A DNA stretch of 64,000 nt from Lunularia cruciata (Eukaryota; Streptophyta; Marchantiopsida; Lunulariales; Lunulariaceae). The notes below the pieces were generated by a model that saw only the letters and a list, made by a program, of their open reading frames with translations, was not told the origin of the DNA and searched no databases. Within the stretch, counting starts at the first letter, position 1, and every line of letters starts with the position of its first letter. Position numbers and translations under genes: made by a program. The stretch covers positions 19,969,001 through 20,033,000 of the forward strand of contig OX419758.1 in assembly GCA_948567375.1 (NCBI GenBank). The letters are read 5' to 3'. This document shows positions 37,431-49,789 of this stretch, piece by piece.

Positions 37431-38920
37431 CTACCTTGGAAGTAAGATTCTTCAATGTAGTTCATTGGTAGCATACACCTTAAGCACAAACTTGGGAATG
37501 ATAATAAGAGGAATCAAAGTTGTAAGAGGTATGTCCTACACTACAAAGACCTGGTCATCCTTCTCTACATAGTACTTATGCTCTTCCCATGCAGGAGCAC
37601 ATCCAACTTGGTGAACCAAGGAAGAGGGATGAGTAGACTGGTATATGGTATTTGCAGGTCTTGACTTACCATAGATTGTACACCAAACATTTGGTTGAGT
37701 GTATAAAGGGAGTCTTTGTTATTCCTTCACCTCAAGAAGCTATACTTTGAAGTTGGAAAATTCCTCAATGAGCTCCTCTAATATTGTATCCAATTGTGTA
37801 GAGGTCTCTAGCATCACAATTGATTTTTGTCTTTGATACCCTTCCTCTCTTTCCTTTGATCTTTGGTTGAAGATGACTCCAAAGATGATATTGTACTTGA
37901 TGACTCCAAACCCAAAGATGGTGACCTTTGAATTGATCTTCTCTTTGGGTTCTTTGTACTTCAGCCTTGGTACTATTTCTTTATTTGGATTAATTCTAGT
38001 CAATTGGTACAATTCAATAGACTTCACCACCTTGGCTAATGTATCATGTTCTTGTTCTTTGGCAAAGATCCAAAGTTTTACCAATAATCCTCTTAGGAAC
38101 CATGTCATTGTTTGAGCATTCAAATATCCTAGGGTGGAATCCCTTCTCTACATCCTACTCATAAGGCTTTGAACCATTCTATATAGTTGAGTAACTTTTT
38201 GTGTTCAATGTTGCCAAGAGTAGCAAATATATTTGCCTCGTAGTCTAGCTCCCAAAACCTTTCAAGGAATTGACTCCTTATTTGTTGACCTGTCCACCAT
38301 ATGAGCAAGATGTTGACTTATGTGTGTATACCAATTTTTGGCCTTCTTCTTTAGCAAGCTCAAGAATTTTCAAAGTTTATCATCATATGCATTTTCCTTG
38401 TTGGCTATTGTGATCACCTCAAATTCCTTCATGAACATATCAGGATCATCTTCCTCATCCTTCCTTTTAAACTTCTATCAACTTTTCCATGTGAAGGATG
38501 CATGATTTTCTATCAAGATAGGGATGAAGGTAGGAACAAAGGTGGGGATTAAACTTGCAAAAGAAAATTGAAATAATTGGAATCAAGCACAAAGCTAAGA
38601 AAACCTTCCTCTTTGTCTATGTTGGACAAAGATTAGTCTTGATCCAATTCTTTAGTTTTGCAAAAGATAATCTTGTTCTTGCTCAGCCAAAGAAACTTCA
38701 CAATTACATTCAGGCTCTTCTACAAAGAGATTTTGTGGTATCAAAGGTGAGTAATCTTCACTTTGGTCTGAATCTGAAGAACCAAAGTGCATATAATTTT
38801 TTATAAACTCTTCTCAAATAATTATTTAAGAAACTCCTTCTTCATTCAATTGTGTGGGATTTGCTTTCATTACACTAGATTATGAAGAAATTGTCACGCC
38901 ATTTATGGTGTAAATCTAAG

Positions 38921-39240
38921 TGTCAAAGCTAGATTTCTTAGAAGTTGGAGTAGTAAAATTGGAATTGAATTGGCAAGAAGAAAGGCCTCATTTGGCTAAA
39001 TTTTGGCATTTCAAGGAAGAGAGCTAGGTGTCAAAGCTAGATTGCTCAGACTTTGGAGTAGTAGAATTGGAATTGAATTGAATTGAATTGGCAAGAAGAA
39101 AGGCCTCATTTGGCTGAAATTTTGGCATTTTGAGAAATAGAGCTATGAGAAGCTACAAAGCACTAGAAGGGCCAAATTTTTCATTTTGAGGAATAGGGCT
39201 ATTAGAGGCTACAAAGTGCTATAAGGGCCAACAAGCCAAC
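38921..39240. repeat. Two small tandem duplications
   Basis: A 108-bp period unit (from 38921 and 39029) starts TGTCAAAGCTAGATT and carries GGAGTAGTA and AAGAAAGGCCTCATTTGGCT. It is followed by a ~54-bp period duplication with AGAGCTATGAGAAGCTACAAAG and AGGGCTATTAGAGGCTACAAAG. The TGTCAAAGCTAGATTGCT word recurs near 52048. Confidence 0.7.
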
Positions 39241-39319
39241 TTGTTGGCATGAGGCTAGCTAGTTGAGATGAGTTTTTGGTCATTTTTTGGTAAAATCCAT
39301 CCACTCTTCTAGATTATGA

Positions 39320-39390
39320 CAATAGGGTTTGAACCCTGATATTTGGTTCCTAGATTGGTGCCCTAGCCAATTGGTCCACATTCACTTGTT
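39320..39390 (-). other. tRNA-derived relic (tRNA pseudogene or SINE head)
   Basis: On the minus strand TGGACCAATTGG resembles a pol III A box. About 35 nt on, GGGTTCAAACCC resembles a B box / T arm with a 5-bp palindromic stem. The anticodon stem does not pair, so this is not a functional tRNA. Confidence 0.4.
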
Positions 39391-41329
39391 TTCTTAGTGA
39401 CTATTCCATTGATACCTATATAGATGTAGCTTTGTTATGAGAGGCAATTTGATCCCATTCTTGATGATCTTGGTAGCTTAGGAAGCAGGTAGACATTCCT
39501 ATTATGCTAAATCCCAAATGGTGGTAAAGTCAGTCTGATGTTGATTTATGAGATGAAAGCTTTTATTTAGACTTCTTATGATTGGACCCCCTACATTCTT
39601 TGCTTCCTATTTGTGCACCAGTTTGTGTGAGATGCTTTGACTTTAGAGCATTGGTGCTCTAGTGTGCTTTCAATAGTAAGGTTGGAGTGATGACCAATTA
39701 GACTATCTATGTTTCTCTCTAGTGAGGTATGAAGTGATGACCTATAGACTATGAGAGTGCATGTTGTGATGGCAAGTTACAAGTTGCTCTTTCTCCTAGT
39801 GTAGTTGTCACAATTAAAGCTACATTATTGGGTGGTGCTTAGTTGGTATTGGCACTTGGTGGTGGCACTTGGTGGTGGTCCTTGCTTGGGTACTTGTGGT
39901 TGCGGTTTAAGTTACATTGTCAAGACAAAGTTCTTTTTGGATTCCAAAGGAGATAGCACTACATCACGTAATGGTTTACTTGGAATGGTGCTTTGTATCA
40001 ACGTGTATTTGAGGTCCTAGTGAGAAAGGATATTGATTCTAATTTGGAGTTTGATACAAGAGTTGATTAAATTGAGAGTGCACTTGGTGTGTCCGCACCG
40101 TTGTTGTGGGATGTGGATGAGATTTATGGAACCTCCAAGGGCTCCAAGCACTACTCTAGTACAATGGGCACCATTGAGTTGGATGACTTCATCCAAGAGG
40201 TTGATAGTTTGTGTAATCTATAGTAGATGTGGAACCCAACTTTTTCACACCTTTCATGGTATGGAAGAGGTTGTTTTAGCACTTAGAGGATCTGCCAATG
40301 GATGACTATCATGAGTTTAGGAGAGCTCATTTGTGTAATACTTTGAGGACAATAGAACTCTTCAAGAGGGATACAAGAGAGAAAATATAGGTTTCACACT
40401 CAATCCTCCAATGCCCCAAGGAGCACATTCTCTTTATTATATAGCCTAAGAGGATCTCTTCCAAGGAAGCTCCACCATAGGATTAGGTACATGGATAGGT
40501 GACCTGTCAGCAAGCTCCACCCTATGATTACTTGCTTGGACATGTCATCCTAGTCATGTTGGTCTTGGTCCCATCTGGTTGGTCAAACAAGCTTTGATTA
40601 GAGGGAATCTTTTAGAGAATCTCCTTGAAGGAATCTAAAAATCACATGGGTGAGGAACCATTGGAAAGCTCTCGGCAAGAAAAACCAAGGAAAAGGAAAG
40701 GCTAGCCTTTCTTTTAATGGCTTGGGGGGCTATCTGCACATTTTTTAGGTCTAATTCATCCATTTGGGCCTCCAAAATTGCCTCCAAAGTTCAAGCCTAT
40801 TTGGGCTTCTGCCCTATTAGTAGAAGTGCTCTTTTGGTGATACCTATATCTGATATATGTTCTCTATCATATGTAACATCCTTCCAGATGTCACCACCCC
40901 AAGTTTCACCTCTAGATCATATGCCTAGCTATTGATTCTACAGTTTCCAAGCATGTTTTAGTTTTTGGCCTATTAGTAGAAGTACTCTTTTGGTGATACC
41001 TCTACCTGATCTACTTAGTCCATCATGTATAACATCCTTCCAGATGTTACCAAACCAAATTTCATCTCTAGATCATCTATCTAACCAATGGTATTAAAAT
41101 TTAGAAGAAATCAAGCTATATTGATAATATTGGTTTCCAAACTACATGTCCATCGCTTTAGACTTGGTTGCTAGGAGTAGATTGGCAATACCCACAAGTT
41201 CTAGCATCAATAGCATTGGTGGATCTAGTGGAAGTGCAGTAGTTGGAGATGGTGCTACTACAAGTGGTGGTACCACTACAAGAGGTGGTATCATATTGAG
41301 GTTTACATGGTAGAATTCTTCCAATGCTT

Positions 41330-41949
41330 GAGGTAGAATTACCAAGGAGTGCGGACTTACAAGCTAAGGAGCTTGCAAGAGTTCCAATGGAAGGCTAGAG
41401 AGAGCTTATGTGAGACATACAATCATATGAGACAGCTGATTAGTTTCACTCAAGGAGTTACTAAGGCTTAGGCAGTTCAGTTTTGGCATGGGATCCTAGA
41501 CGAGAAGTTGCAATGTAGAGTATGTGATTCTACATTGTTACATACTACTTCACCTACTTTTGCAATGGTTTTTGGTTTGGTTGAGTGCATTGAGCTCAAC
41601 ATGGTGGAGGAGAGAGTGGTGACATTTGGATTTGGTAGGGAGACCTCATCCACAACTATTACTTCTTCTAGAATGTAGCAAAGTGCACCATGCCATGTTG
41701 GCTTTTGAGAACAAAGTGGACAGCCCAAATCTTATAAAGTGATTGGAGTGCCTAATGTAGCTAGACCCTTACTTTCATTTTTAGCTCAATATAGCTAATG
41801 AGTGGTGGTGTTGCTTGTTAAACTTGTTGTGGACCTCACCACAAGAGAGAGTGCACTTAGGCAAAGAACATGATACCTCTAGTGCATCAGAGCCAACACA
41901 AAGATAGTGTAACCATTGTCATAGATTTGGTCATACTAGTGACCAATGC
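41330..41949 (+). pseudogene. Gag and CCHC zinc knuckle remnant
   Basis: FQWKARESLCETYNHMRQL resembles the retrotransposon gag helix block. It is followed at 41908-41949 by a perfect C-x2-C-x4-H-x4-C knuckle, CNHCHRFGHTSDQC, immediately preceded by a TAG. Frames between the two are interrupted. Confidence 0.75.
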
Positions 41950-42829
41950 CTTGATCTTCAACTAGAGTTACAAAGTGGTAGAGATGTTATGGTAGGTGGT
42001 AGAGTAGCTCTAGGTCATAGAGGACGAGGTGGTAGAGGATCCACACCTAGCAAGAGTGCAGTACCTACCCTTGCTTTTGATACAACCATGGCTACTTGGA
42101 TTGAGTAGTTGGAGTAGAGATTGGCTAGCATGGCCAAAGCTCAAAGGAGATCAGATTTGGGTGTTGAGGCTTCCACCTCTTGTATTGGTGATAAAGACAT
42201 CTTGATGTTATGTGTAGAGCAACATAGGTAGATGCATTTTCCATAGTGACTACCAATGCAACATGTGTTCTAGAGCCTAGAGGAACATCAATGGAGTTGG
42301 ACCACAAAGAGGAGAGGTTGGTAGACTTCCTTAGTCTTTCACACTCTCTGAAGCACTACAAATGACATCTATGTCTCCTAGACATCCTAGTGTAGGTGTG
42401 GTAGGTGGTGATAGAATGCATGATAGACTAGATGCTAATCAACCACCTGCTACTGCATAGATTAAGTCTAGCATGATATTGGGGGCAGGTTAGTGGATTA
42501 TGCACTTCCTTTTGTTCTCAACCAATGACATGTCTACATTGGGAATCAACCCAACTCTAGTGTTCTAGTTGGTTGCCACACTTTGTGAGAGTAGGCATGA
42601 TGTGGTTCTTGCTACTAGAGTAGAGGTGGTTGATGGAGCTGACTTGGTTGAGGAGCATGGGATCCGCTCAACTAGTGGTTTATGGTAGGTAGCAATAGCT
42701 AAATCAGAGGAGTTACTAACTAGACCTGCCTTTGAGCAAGCACAATTCACACTTGGAGTTGTCATATTGGATAACTAGAGGGGGATTTTCTATTTGGTAG
42801 GACCTTCAAGCAAGGTCTATACACCACTG

Positions 42830-43110
42830 AGGGTCTAATTAGACTCTGATGCATCCTTATGTCAAGAAGGCTATAGTTGTTGGTCTAGAGCTATGGAAGA
42901 CCAATATGGAACGGTGTCCATTTTAGTTTCAGACATCTCTAGGGGGTGGTTCTATATAGTACATCACATGTGGAGAGCTCATTGTCTAGATTCAGCTTGG
43001 TCATTTGATTGATAGCTCTATGATGAGAGCTCAAGCCATTGCAACAATACTAAAGTCAAATGATGTGCTAGTTGGTGGAGCAATGTTATAACCCATGGGT
43101 TTTCAATATT
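42830..43110 (+). pseudogene. Aspartic protease remnant
   Basis: LDSDAS at about 42839-42856 sits where retroviral-type proteases have D(S/T)GAS; the Gly is replaced by Asp, a G-to-A change. DVLVGGAML follows about 75 residues on, where the family has DVLLG-x-(D/E)WL. Frame is shifted at least once. Confidence 0.65.
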
Positions 43111-45227
43111 GACTATTGGCAAGAGATAGCCTCCATTAGACTAGATTGGTAGTCAAGTGAGGGACATGTATATTGCCTACTAGTATGCTTTAATAATGGA
43201 AGTCTTGGCTCACTACAAGTAGGGACCACGGCATTAGTTTCAACTTTCAATGGTTTTGCTACTTGGCCTAGTGACTTATTGGGAGAGAATGCCCATGTAG
43301 AAGATACTCCAATACCATAGGAGATCACTCAGATTTGGAGTACAAGTGGGATCATTCCATCCACCTTGGATGTTCTATTGTGGAGTTCTGAGGAGGCATT
43401 GCAACAACATGTAGATTGATTGGTGCAATAGGCTTGGAGTGGAGCCTTTGTACTACCAAAAGACCAATGTGAGGATGAGCCTCCAAAGTCTGCACATTGT
43501 CACTTTTGGATACAACACTCATTTTTTGGTAGTATATAATAGAGGGAGTATGTCTATCAAAGTTGTTCAATGGGATTAGCATTGGACTAGTTGTAATGTT
43601 ACAAGCAAGTATATGAGTATAGAGGTACTTATATGTGGGAAGAGATGAGATTGCTAGGAGAGTCTCTCTACATCATGTGGCGTAATTGGCCTATTGGTAT
43701 CTTAAATTATCACCAATGTCAATAGTCAAGGGTTACCAAAGACGCTTTCAATAAACATTTGCTTGCTAGGAGCACAAGATTTGGAAAGACATGGTCCAAT
43801 TCATTTGGTGATTTCAAGGTGGTCATGTCAAGGACATACCCATGTTGGCTAATGTCAAGGTCTCAAGGATCCTTGTTCTTGTGTGTTTTGGGAGATATTA
43901 TGTATACTACAATATCTCAAAGTTCATCAATATGTTTCTCTATGTCCCTGTGATCTGTGATCGGTGATTCTTGTAACCGGTGTCATCAGGAAACTAATTC
44001 ACAAAAAGTTGGTGCCATTTGGTGAGCTCTAGAGTTTCTCTTTGTAATACTTAATATTGAGATTTTCTTTGTGTTACACAACACTTGGAGCTCAACTTTG
44101 AGGTACGCCGACACATGACTTGTTTATGGAACTGAAATCTTGGGAATATTTATTTAGTGCCATTTGAGCAAGTAAATCTTGAGAGAGTATTTTGTCTAGT
44201 GCCATTTGAGCAAATAAGTCTTATGTGAATATTTCAGTTAGTGTTTTGAGCAAAGGGATCTTGAGAGTTTATTTGGCCACTTGACCAAAAGAACCCAAAA
44301 ATGTTGGTAGGAAGTGTTTGATCTGTAAAGGGAGTTCTTGAAAATGGCTTTGAGAAGGCAGGGACAAAGAGTGGACAAAAAGGGGAATTTTCTACAAGAA
44401 AGGGGGAAATAAACTTTGAAGGCTTAGGAGGACAGGAAAGATGTGAATGAAATTCAAGAGTTTTGGGAAGCCTTGGTCTAGGGACAGTGGAGAGGAAAAT
44501 TTTGCAGCTTGCCCTAGACATTGACAAGAAAGAGAGAATTTGGGGGGTCTGGCTTGTGCCTTGGTCTGGGACGGAAGGAAGGAAAACAAGTTTTGGGAGA
44601 TTGCTGGCTGAGGACAGGGAGGACTGAAAGAAGATTTGGAGAAAAGAGAGAGAAAAAGATTTGAAGTTTGGGGCTGAGTGTTTTGGACATGAAGAAGAGG
44701 GAAGGTAGAAGAGAAATCAAGAGAAAGGAGTTTTGATAAGAGCTACAGGGAGTGATTTTCAAAGGAAAGGAGACATGGCTGTGCGGGAGCTGAAGAGTAT
44801 GGACAGAGGAAATCAAGAGAGAAGGTATTGGAGAAGTGATTGCAGAGGAGAGTATTTTTGAAGGAAAAGAGACCTGGTTGTGTAGAGGAATAGGAGAGTT
44901 TGGACACGAAGAGAAGAGAGTATTTTCAAATTTTGGGAAGCCTTGGACTGGGACAGAGGAGAGTAGAAAGAAAGAAATAAATTTAAGGGGTTTTGGGCTG
45001 GACAAGAAGAAGAGCTCAGGATGAAATTTTTGAAGTTGGGCTAAGAGGGCTGTACAGGAAAGAATTTTTGCATGAAGGCATAGGGCTTGAGATTGAGGGC
45101 AGGAAAGTGAGGTTTTCTCTTGAAGGGAAAGAATGAGGAGTCAACAAGAGACTGAGGCTGAGAAGAGAGGAATTTTTGCAGGGAAGTAGAGGGCATGAGA
45201 CTGAGGGCTGAATAGAGAGAAAATTTT

Positions 45228-45940
45228 TTGCAGGAAAGAATGAAGTGGTTGGTGAGTGGCAACAGGAAGGAGAAATTTTGCAGGAAAGAAGGAGTGGATT
45301 GGTGAGTGGCTGTTTAGAGAGACAATTTTTGCAGCAAAGAATGAAGTGGTTGGTGAGTGGCAACAAGAAGGAGAAATTTTGCAAGAAAGAGGGAGTGGAT
45401 TGGTGAGTGGCTGTTTAGGGAGGAAATTTTCGCAGGAAAGAATGAAGTGGTTAGTGAGTGGCAGCGGGAAGGAGAAATTTTGCAGAAAAGAAGGAGGGGA
45501 TTGGTGAGTGGCTGTTTAGAGAGGCAATTTTTGCAGGAAAGAATGAAGTGGTTGGTGAGTGGCAGCAGGAAGGAGAAATTTTGCAGGAAAGAAAGAGTGG
45601 ATTGGTGAGTGGCTGTATAGGGAGGAAATTTTTGCAGGAAAGAATGAGGTGGTTGGTGAGTGGTGAGTGGCAGCATGAAGGAGAAATTTTGCAGGAAAGG
45701 AGGGGATTGGTGAGTGGCTGTTTAGAGAGGCAATTTTTGCAGGAAAGAATGAAGTGGTTGGTGAGTGGCAGCAGGAAGGAGAAATTTTGTAGGATAGAAA
45801 GAGTGGATTGGTGAGTGGCTGTTTAGGGAAGAAATTTTCGCAGGAAAGAATGAGGTGGTTGGTGAGTGGCAGCAAGAAGGAGAAATTTTGCAGGAAAGAA
45901 TGAAGAGTTTGTGAGTGGCCGCAGGAAAACAAATTTTTGC
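45228..45940 (+). repeat. Dimeric higher-order tandem array, 101-bp unit
   Basis: The landmark TGAAGTGGTTGGTGAGTGG or variant recurs at 45241, 45342, 45443, 45544, 45645, 45750 and 45851: seven units, all spaced 101 bp except one of 105. Each unit is two related ~50-bp halves, both starting GCAGGAAAGAA and containing GGTGAGTGGC and AATTTT. Half A has AACAGGAAGGAGAA; half B has TGTTTAGAGAG(A/G)CA. Confidence 0.92.
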
Positions 45941-46002
45941 AGGAATGTGAAGAGGGATTGTGAAGGGCTACCTGAGTGGAATTTTTGCACGAAGAAGCTA
46001 GA

Positions 46003-46335
46003 GAGGAGTGACCAGTGGAGGAGAGAAGAATTTCAAATTTTGCTTGGGCTTGGTCTGTGACAGGAAACAGAAGGGAAGGAGTTCAGGTTTTGGGAGTTTT
46101 GCTCTGGAGAGGAGTGACCAGTGGAGGACAGAAGAATTTCAAAATCTGCTTGGGCTTGGTCTGTGACAGGAAACAAAGGGGAATGAGTTTAGGTTTTGGA
46201 ATTTTTGCCCTGGAGAGGAGTGACCAGTGGAGGAGAGAAGAATTTTTAAATCTGCTTGGCTTGGTCTGTGACAAGAAACAGAGGGGAAGGAGTTCAGGTT
46301 TCATGAGTTTGCTTTGGAGAGGACAGAAATTTGGA
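46003..46335 (+). repeat. Tandem array, ~106-bp unit
   Basis: GAGGAGTGACCAGTGGAGGA recurs at 46003, 46109 and 46215, with a partial fourth at 46319. Units also share GAAGAATTT, TGCTTGG, TTGGTCTGTGACA and GGAGTTCAGGTTT. The sequence differs from the adjacent 101-bp array. Confidence 0.88.
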
Positions 46336-47439
46336 AAAGAGTTTTGCTGTTGGCTGGTTTGGAATAGGGAGAGCAAAGCAATTTTGAAGGTTTGGCCTGG
46401 AGGAGGGAATAGTGAAGGGGAAGGAGAATTTTTGAGTTTGCCTTGGATAGTGAAGGTGTGTGTGAGAGAGAGGATTTTTGAAGTTCTGCTGCTGCCTGGT
46501 AAGGGACAAGAACTTGGACAGAGGAGAGAAATATCAAGAGGTTGATGATTTGCTACTGTGAGAGAGTTGGACAGAGGAACAAATTCAAAAGTGAACAGTG
46601 AAGGAGGAGAAAATTGAGGGTTTGCTTGGACAGTGAAAAAGTGCAAGAATGGGGAAATTTCCAGGAGACTCTTGCTGATGCAGTGACAAGACAGTAAGGA
46701 AAGGGTTTTGAGAGAAGACTTGCACCTGAACAAAGGTTTGGATAGGAACTGATAGGGAATTTCCCTAGAGGAGAACAACTTGCTTGGAAATAGAAGAGAG
46801 AGTGCAGTGTGGAGTGAAGAACTGGAATTCCAAGGTGAATGGCTGATTGTCAAGATTTGAGGTTTTGGATGTGAAATCTGTCCATGAACTGTAGGACCAA
46901 TGTACAAGAGAATGAAGACTTGGCAGAAAGGGCTCCAAGAGAATGTGCTTGAGAGAGAAACCTTGGTGTTAGTTTGATGACAAGGGAGCAGAAATTGTGA
47001 GAGTGGTTCAAAGAGTGATCCTACTGAGAAGATGGCAGGGTAGTAAGAGAAGGTGAATGTTTTGAATGGCTAGGAGTGTGGAGTGGAGATGCTTCATGGA
47101 AATTGACAAGATTAAAAAAATATCATGGAGGTGAGGACAAGTGTGAAGATTGTAAAGATGCATAATGTTTTATCAGAAGTTGTTTGGATAGTGGGAATGG
47201 AGGTTATAAATTTTTGCAGCTGGACTAGTCTGAATTTGAGATGTGTGCGCAAGTATATGGAGGAGACCAAGATTGTGTTGGCTGTATTTTTCCCCTTTTT
47301 TGTTCAATTGACAGCTATTGGTGCTTAGGGTAGGCCATTGTGTTAATTGGAATTGGCTATTTCTTCCAAGTTTATAAATATTGAGATGAGGATGTGAAGG
47401 GATCGGAGTGGCTTGTGGATGAATTTACTTATTGGGGAC

Positions 47440-48660
47440 TGTGAGTAGTGTCAAGAAGAAAGGCTTTGCTCTCGGAGCCTCCAGTCAGGTCAAAATAGCC
47501 AGATTAACTTCCTGACTAGCAAGCTCAAAAAAAAGTATGACCTTGGGTTGCAATTGATAGCGAAGCCCACTTGGTCCAACTTAGAAGCCAAACATTGTAG
47601 GACAGAAGCAAGCTCTAAGAGAACATGAGAATTAAAACCACCTGAAAGATCTCAACACAATGACCCTAGAAATGCAGGTAGGGTCTTCCATCACAAGGGA
47701 AGCTACTTCTAGATGGAAGATTAGCACCTAAACAACTTACAAAATACCTTACAATCCATTGAGGACTAGGACAAACTAAGCCAAGCATCCAAGTGCCCGG
47801 CGCACTCTTGAGGTTTACAAAACCCCGCAACACCGGGTGGTAGCAAGTACACATCAAGTCCATTCTTGGATGGGACCTGTCGTGTTGTTGGATGTAGCCA
47901 AAGTGGGATCACATGCTCATTATCTTGCTTATGTTGGATAAACCTCTTACCTTGAGAGGTTCTATAGTGTGCATATGATGAGATTCAACAACTAGACTAC
48001 CTTACTATTGATGACATTTTAGATGTGGGTGTTAGTCTCAAATAGTGGTAGTTATTGATAGGTCATCTATGGCAATGGTGAACCTTGTTGGATAGCCTAG
48101 AGCCGCTTTAACCACACTTATGCATTTCCAAGCTCCCATTCTTTGGAAGAGGGAGGTCTTGGACTTATTTGGGACTCATAATTATAGTAGTTGATGGAGC
48201 CCAATGCCAATGTGAGGGAGCGAGTGATGAGTTTTCATACTAATATTACCATTGTTATAGGTACATCAAAGGCATCTAAGCATCAAGTGTTAGGTCAAGC
48301 TATGGATTTGAATTGTTTGACCTGAATTATGATCCTTGGCTTTGTAGAGCAATGTAAGATGCTGTTGATAGGCATCACCACTTGGATACTTGTGAACTTT
48401 GTGCCTATTGAGATAATTCAAGCACATGTTGGGGCCAAGGAACCAATTGGGTAGTGTATTCTTGGGACACAACTAATGGCTATTAGTGAGAGCGGTCTAC
48501 TTGGGATCCATCCATGTGAGCATGGTCTACTTGGGTTACACACTTGGTCTACTTGGGATGCAGCTTGAAAACATATAGAGCTTGCAACCAGAGTAGAGGG
48601 ACTTTTCCACATTGAGGTTGGGAACTCTAGTGGTTGGGAGCATGACACTACTGCTCCCAA
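47440..48660 (+). other. Degraded sequence between nested block and RT
   Basis: Unassigned, AT-rich. A KVGSHAHYLAYVG/LERFYSVH-like stretch near 47.9-48.0 kb may belong to the retroelement polyprotein, but no domain can be named. Confidence 0.35.
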
Positions 48661-48669
48661 GGGCCCAAT

Positions 48670-49400
48670 GTAGGAGCTAGTCAGTATGTCTTCCACTCCT
48701 ACATCAATTATAGAGGATACTTGGGAGCTAGATCTTGGACCCAAGCTTACAAGAGGAGAAAGATTGAGAGTTTGGAGGTTCTTGAGGATCTACACTAGTT
48801 GTTTTACCTTTAGTATGAAGGATTTGGGTGCTTTGAAAGGAACTAGTACTCAAATTGAGCTTACCTAGTGATACTCTGGTTTTTTATGTCCCTATGGATA
48901 TAGTGATGTGGAGAGAGCATTAGGATTTAGAGCAAGAGAAGAGATATTTTTAAGGCTAGTTTGGTGGAGATTTTACATGGAGAGTATGCTTTAGCTACAG
49001 TGATGCCAGCCAAGCAAGATATGCATGGCAACTACACAAATAGGCATATATGTGGAGATTACCATCCTATCAACCAACATACTAGGGCTAATTGGTTTGC
49101 CATGCTTACATCAAATGATATCTTTGATTTGATTGGGCATACAAAGATCTTTAGTACTTTGGATCTTTGAGAAAGATATCATTAATTGCCAATTTAAAGA
49201 GGAGGATAAGTCCAAGATAGTATTTTGGGTTATTGATCCTCACGGCAAGGATGTATTATATTACTGGAAGTTCTTACCATTTGGGTTAAAGAACTCTCCT
49301 ATTGAGTTCTAAAGGGTCATGGATAGGATCCTAGCAAGATTGGATTTTACTCGGTGCTATATTGATGACATTTTGGTCTATAACACTAGTATGGAAGAGT
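48670..49400 (+). pseudogene. Reverse transcriptase remnant with YIDD
   Basis: A pre-RT segment (48686-48868) has RIYTSCFTFSMKDLG. The RT fingers follow with ICGDYHPINQ and IFDLIGHTKIFSTLDL (48961-49170). After a frameshift come KEEDKSKIVFWVIDPHGK, LPFGLKNSPIEF and the catalytic YIDD at 49358-49369. TGA and TAA codons occur where Arg and Gln are conserved. Confidence 0.82.
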
Positions 49401-49789
49401 ATGAGAGACATTTGAGAGATTGAGATCTCACGAACTCAAAGTATATATTGGGAAGTGTATATTTTTCCATAATTAGGTTGAGCATTTGGGTCACACTATG
49501 TACCCTAGAGGACTTGGTGTTTAGCAAACCAAGGTGGAGGCTATTTCACATATTCCTTAGCCTATGGATGTGAGTAGAGTGCAAGCATTCCTTGGGTTGG
49601 CATACTTTTATTTCCAACATATTAGAGGATTTAGTGCTATTGCCAAGGCCTTGACAAAGCTGACCAAGCTTACACAAGAGTTCTGTTGAGGAGATGAGTA
49701 GGAGAGAGCTTTTATAGAGCTCAAGCATAGGTTGACATCTGCCTCTATTCTAAGGAGACCAATTAGAGGATGACCATTCTAGGTTCACA

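Larger units (their letters stand above)
32390..38130 (-). mobile_element. Ty3/gypsy retrotransposon relic, minus strand
   Basis: Minus-strand order from right to left: gag-like region (37740-38123), paired CCHC-like knuckles (about 37300-37430), a charged spacer (36685-37008), pre-RT segment with FAW (35701-35886), RT (about 34260-34960), RNase H (33839-34075), integrase (33090-33480). RT before integrase is the gypsy order. All frames are broken. LTRs are not resolved; its left end meets repeat copy 1. Confidence 0.82.
44280..47100 (+). other. Purine-rich strand-asymmetric block
   Basis: For about 2.8 kb the plus strand is overwhelmingly G and A with little C. This generates long but meaningless open frames on the minus strand, including one of 274 codons (46083-46907). 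It contains both tandem arrays listed below. It has no homology to gypsy pol and splits protease from RT. Confidence 0.7.

Noticed and set aside
44514-45932. Several 100-160 codon minus frames rich in Ser/Leu/Phe
   Set aside because: They track the tandem units frame by frame and reflect array sequence, not selection for protein.
45228-45940. CRISPR-like array
   Set aside because: Units are contiguous with no unique spacers, and the context is a plant retroelement.
46083-46907. 274-codon open frame on the minus strand
   Set aside because: It overlaps the purine-rich block and a tandem array; its Ser/Pro/Leu composition is what reading the pyrimidine strand produces, and no domain is recognisable.
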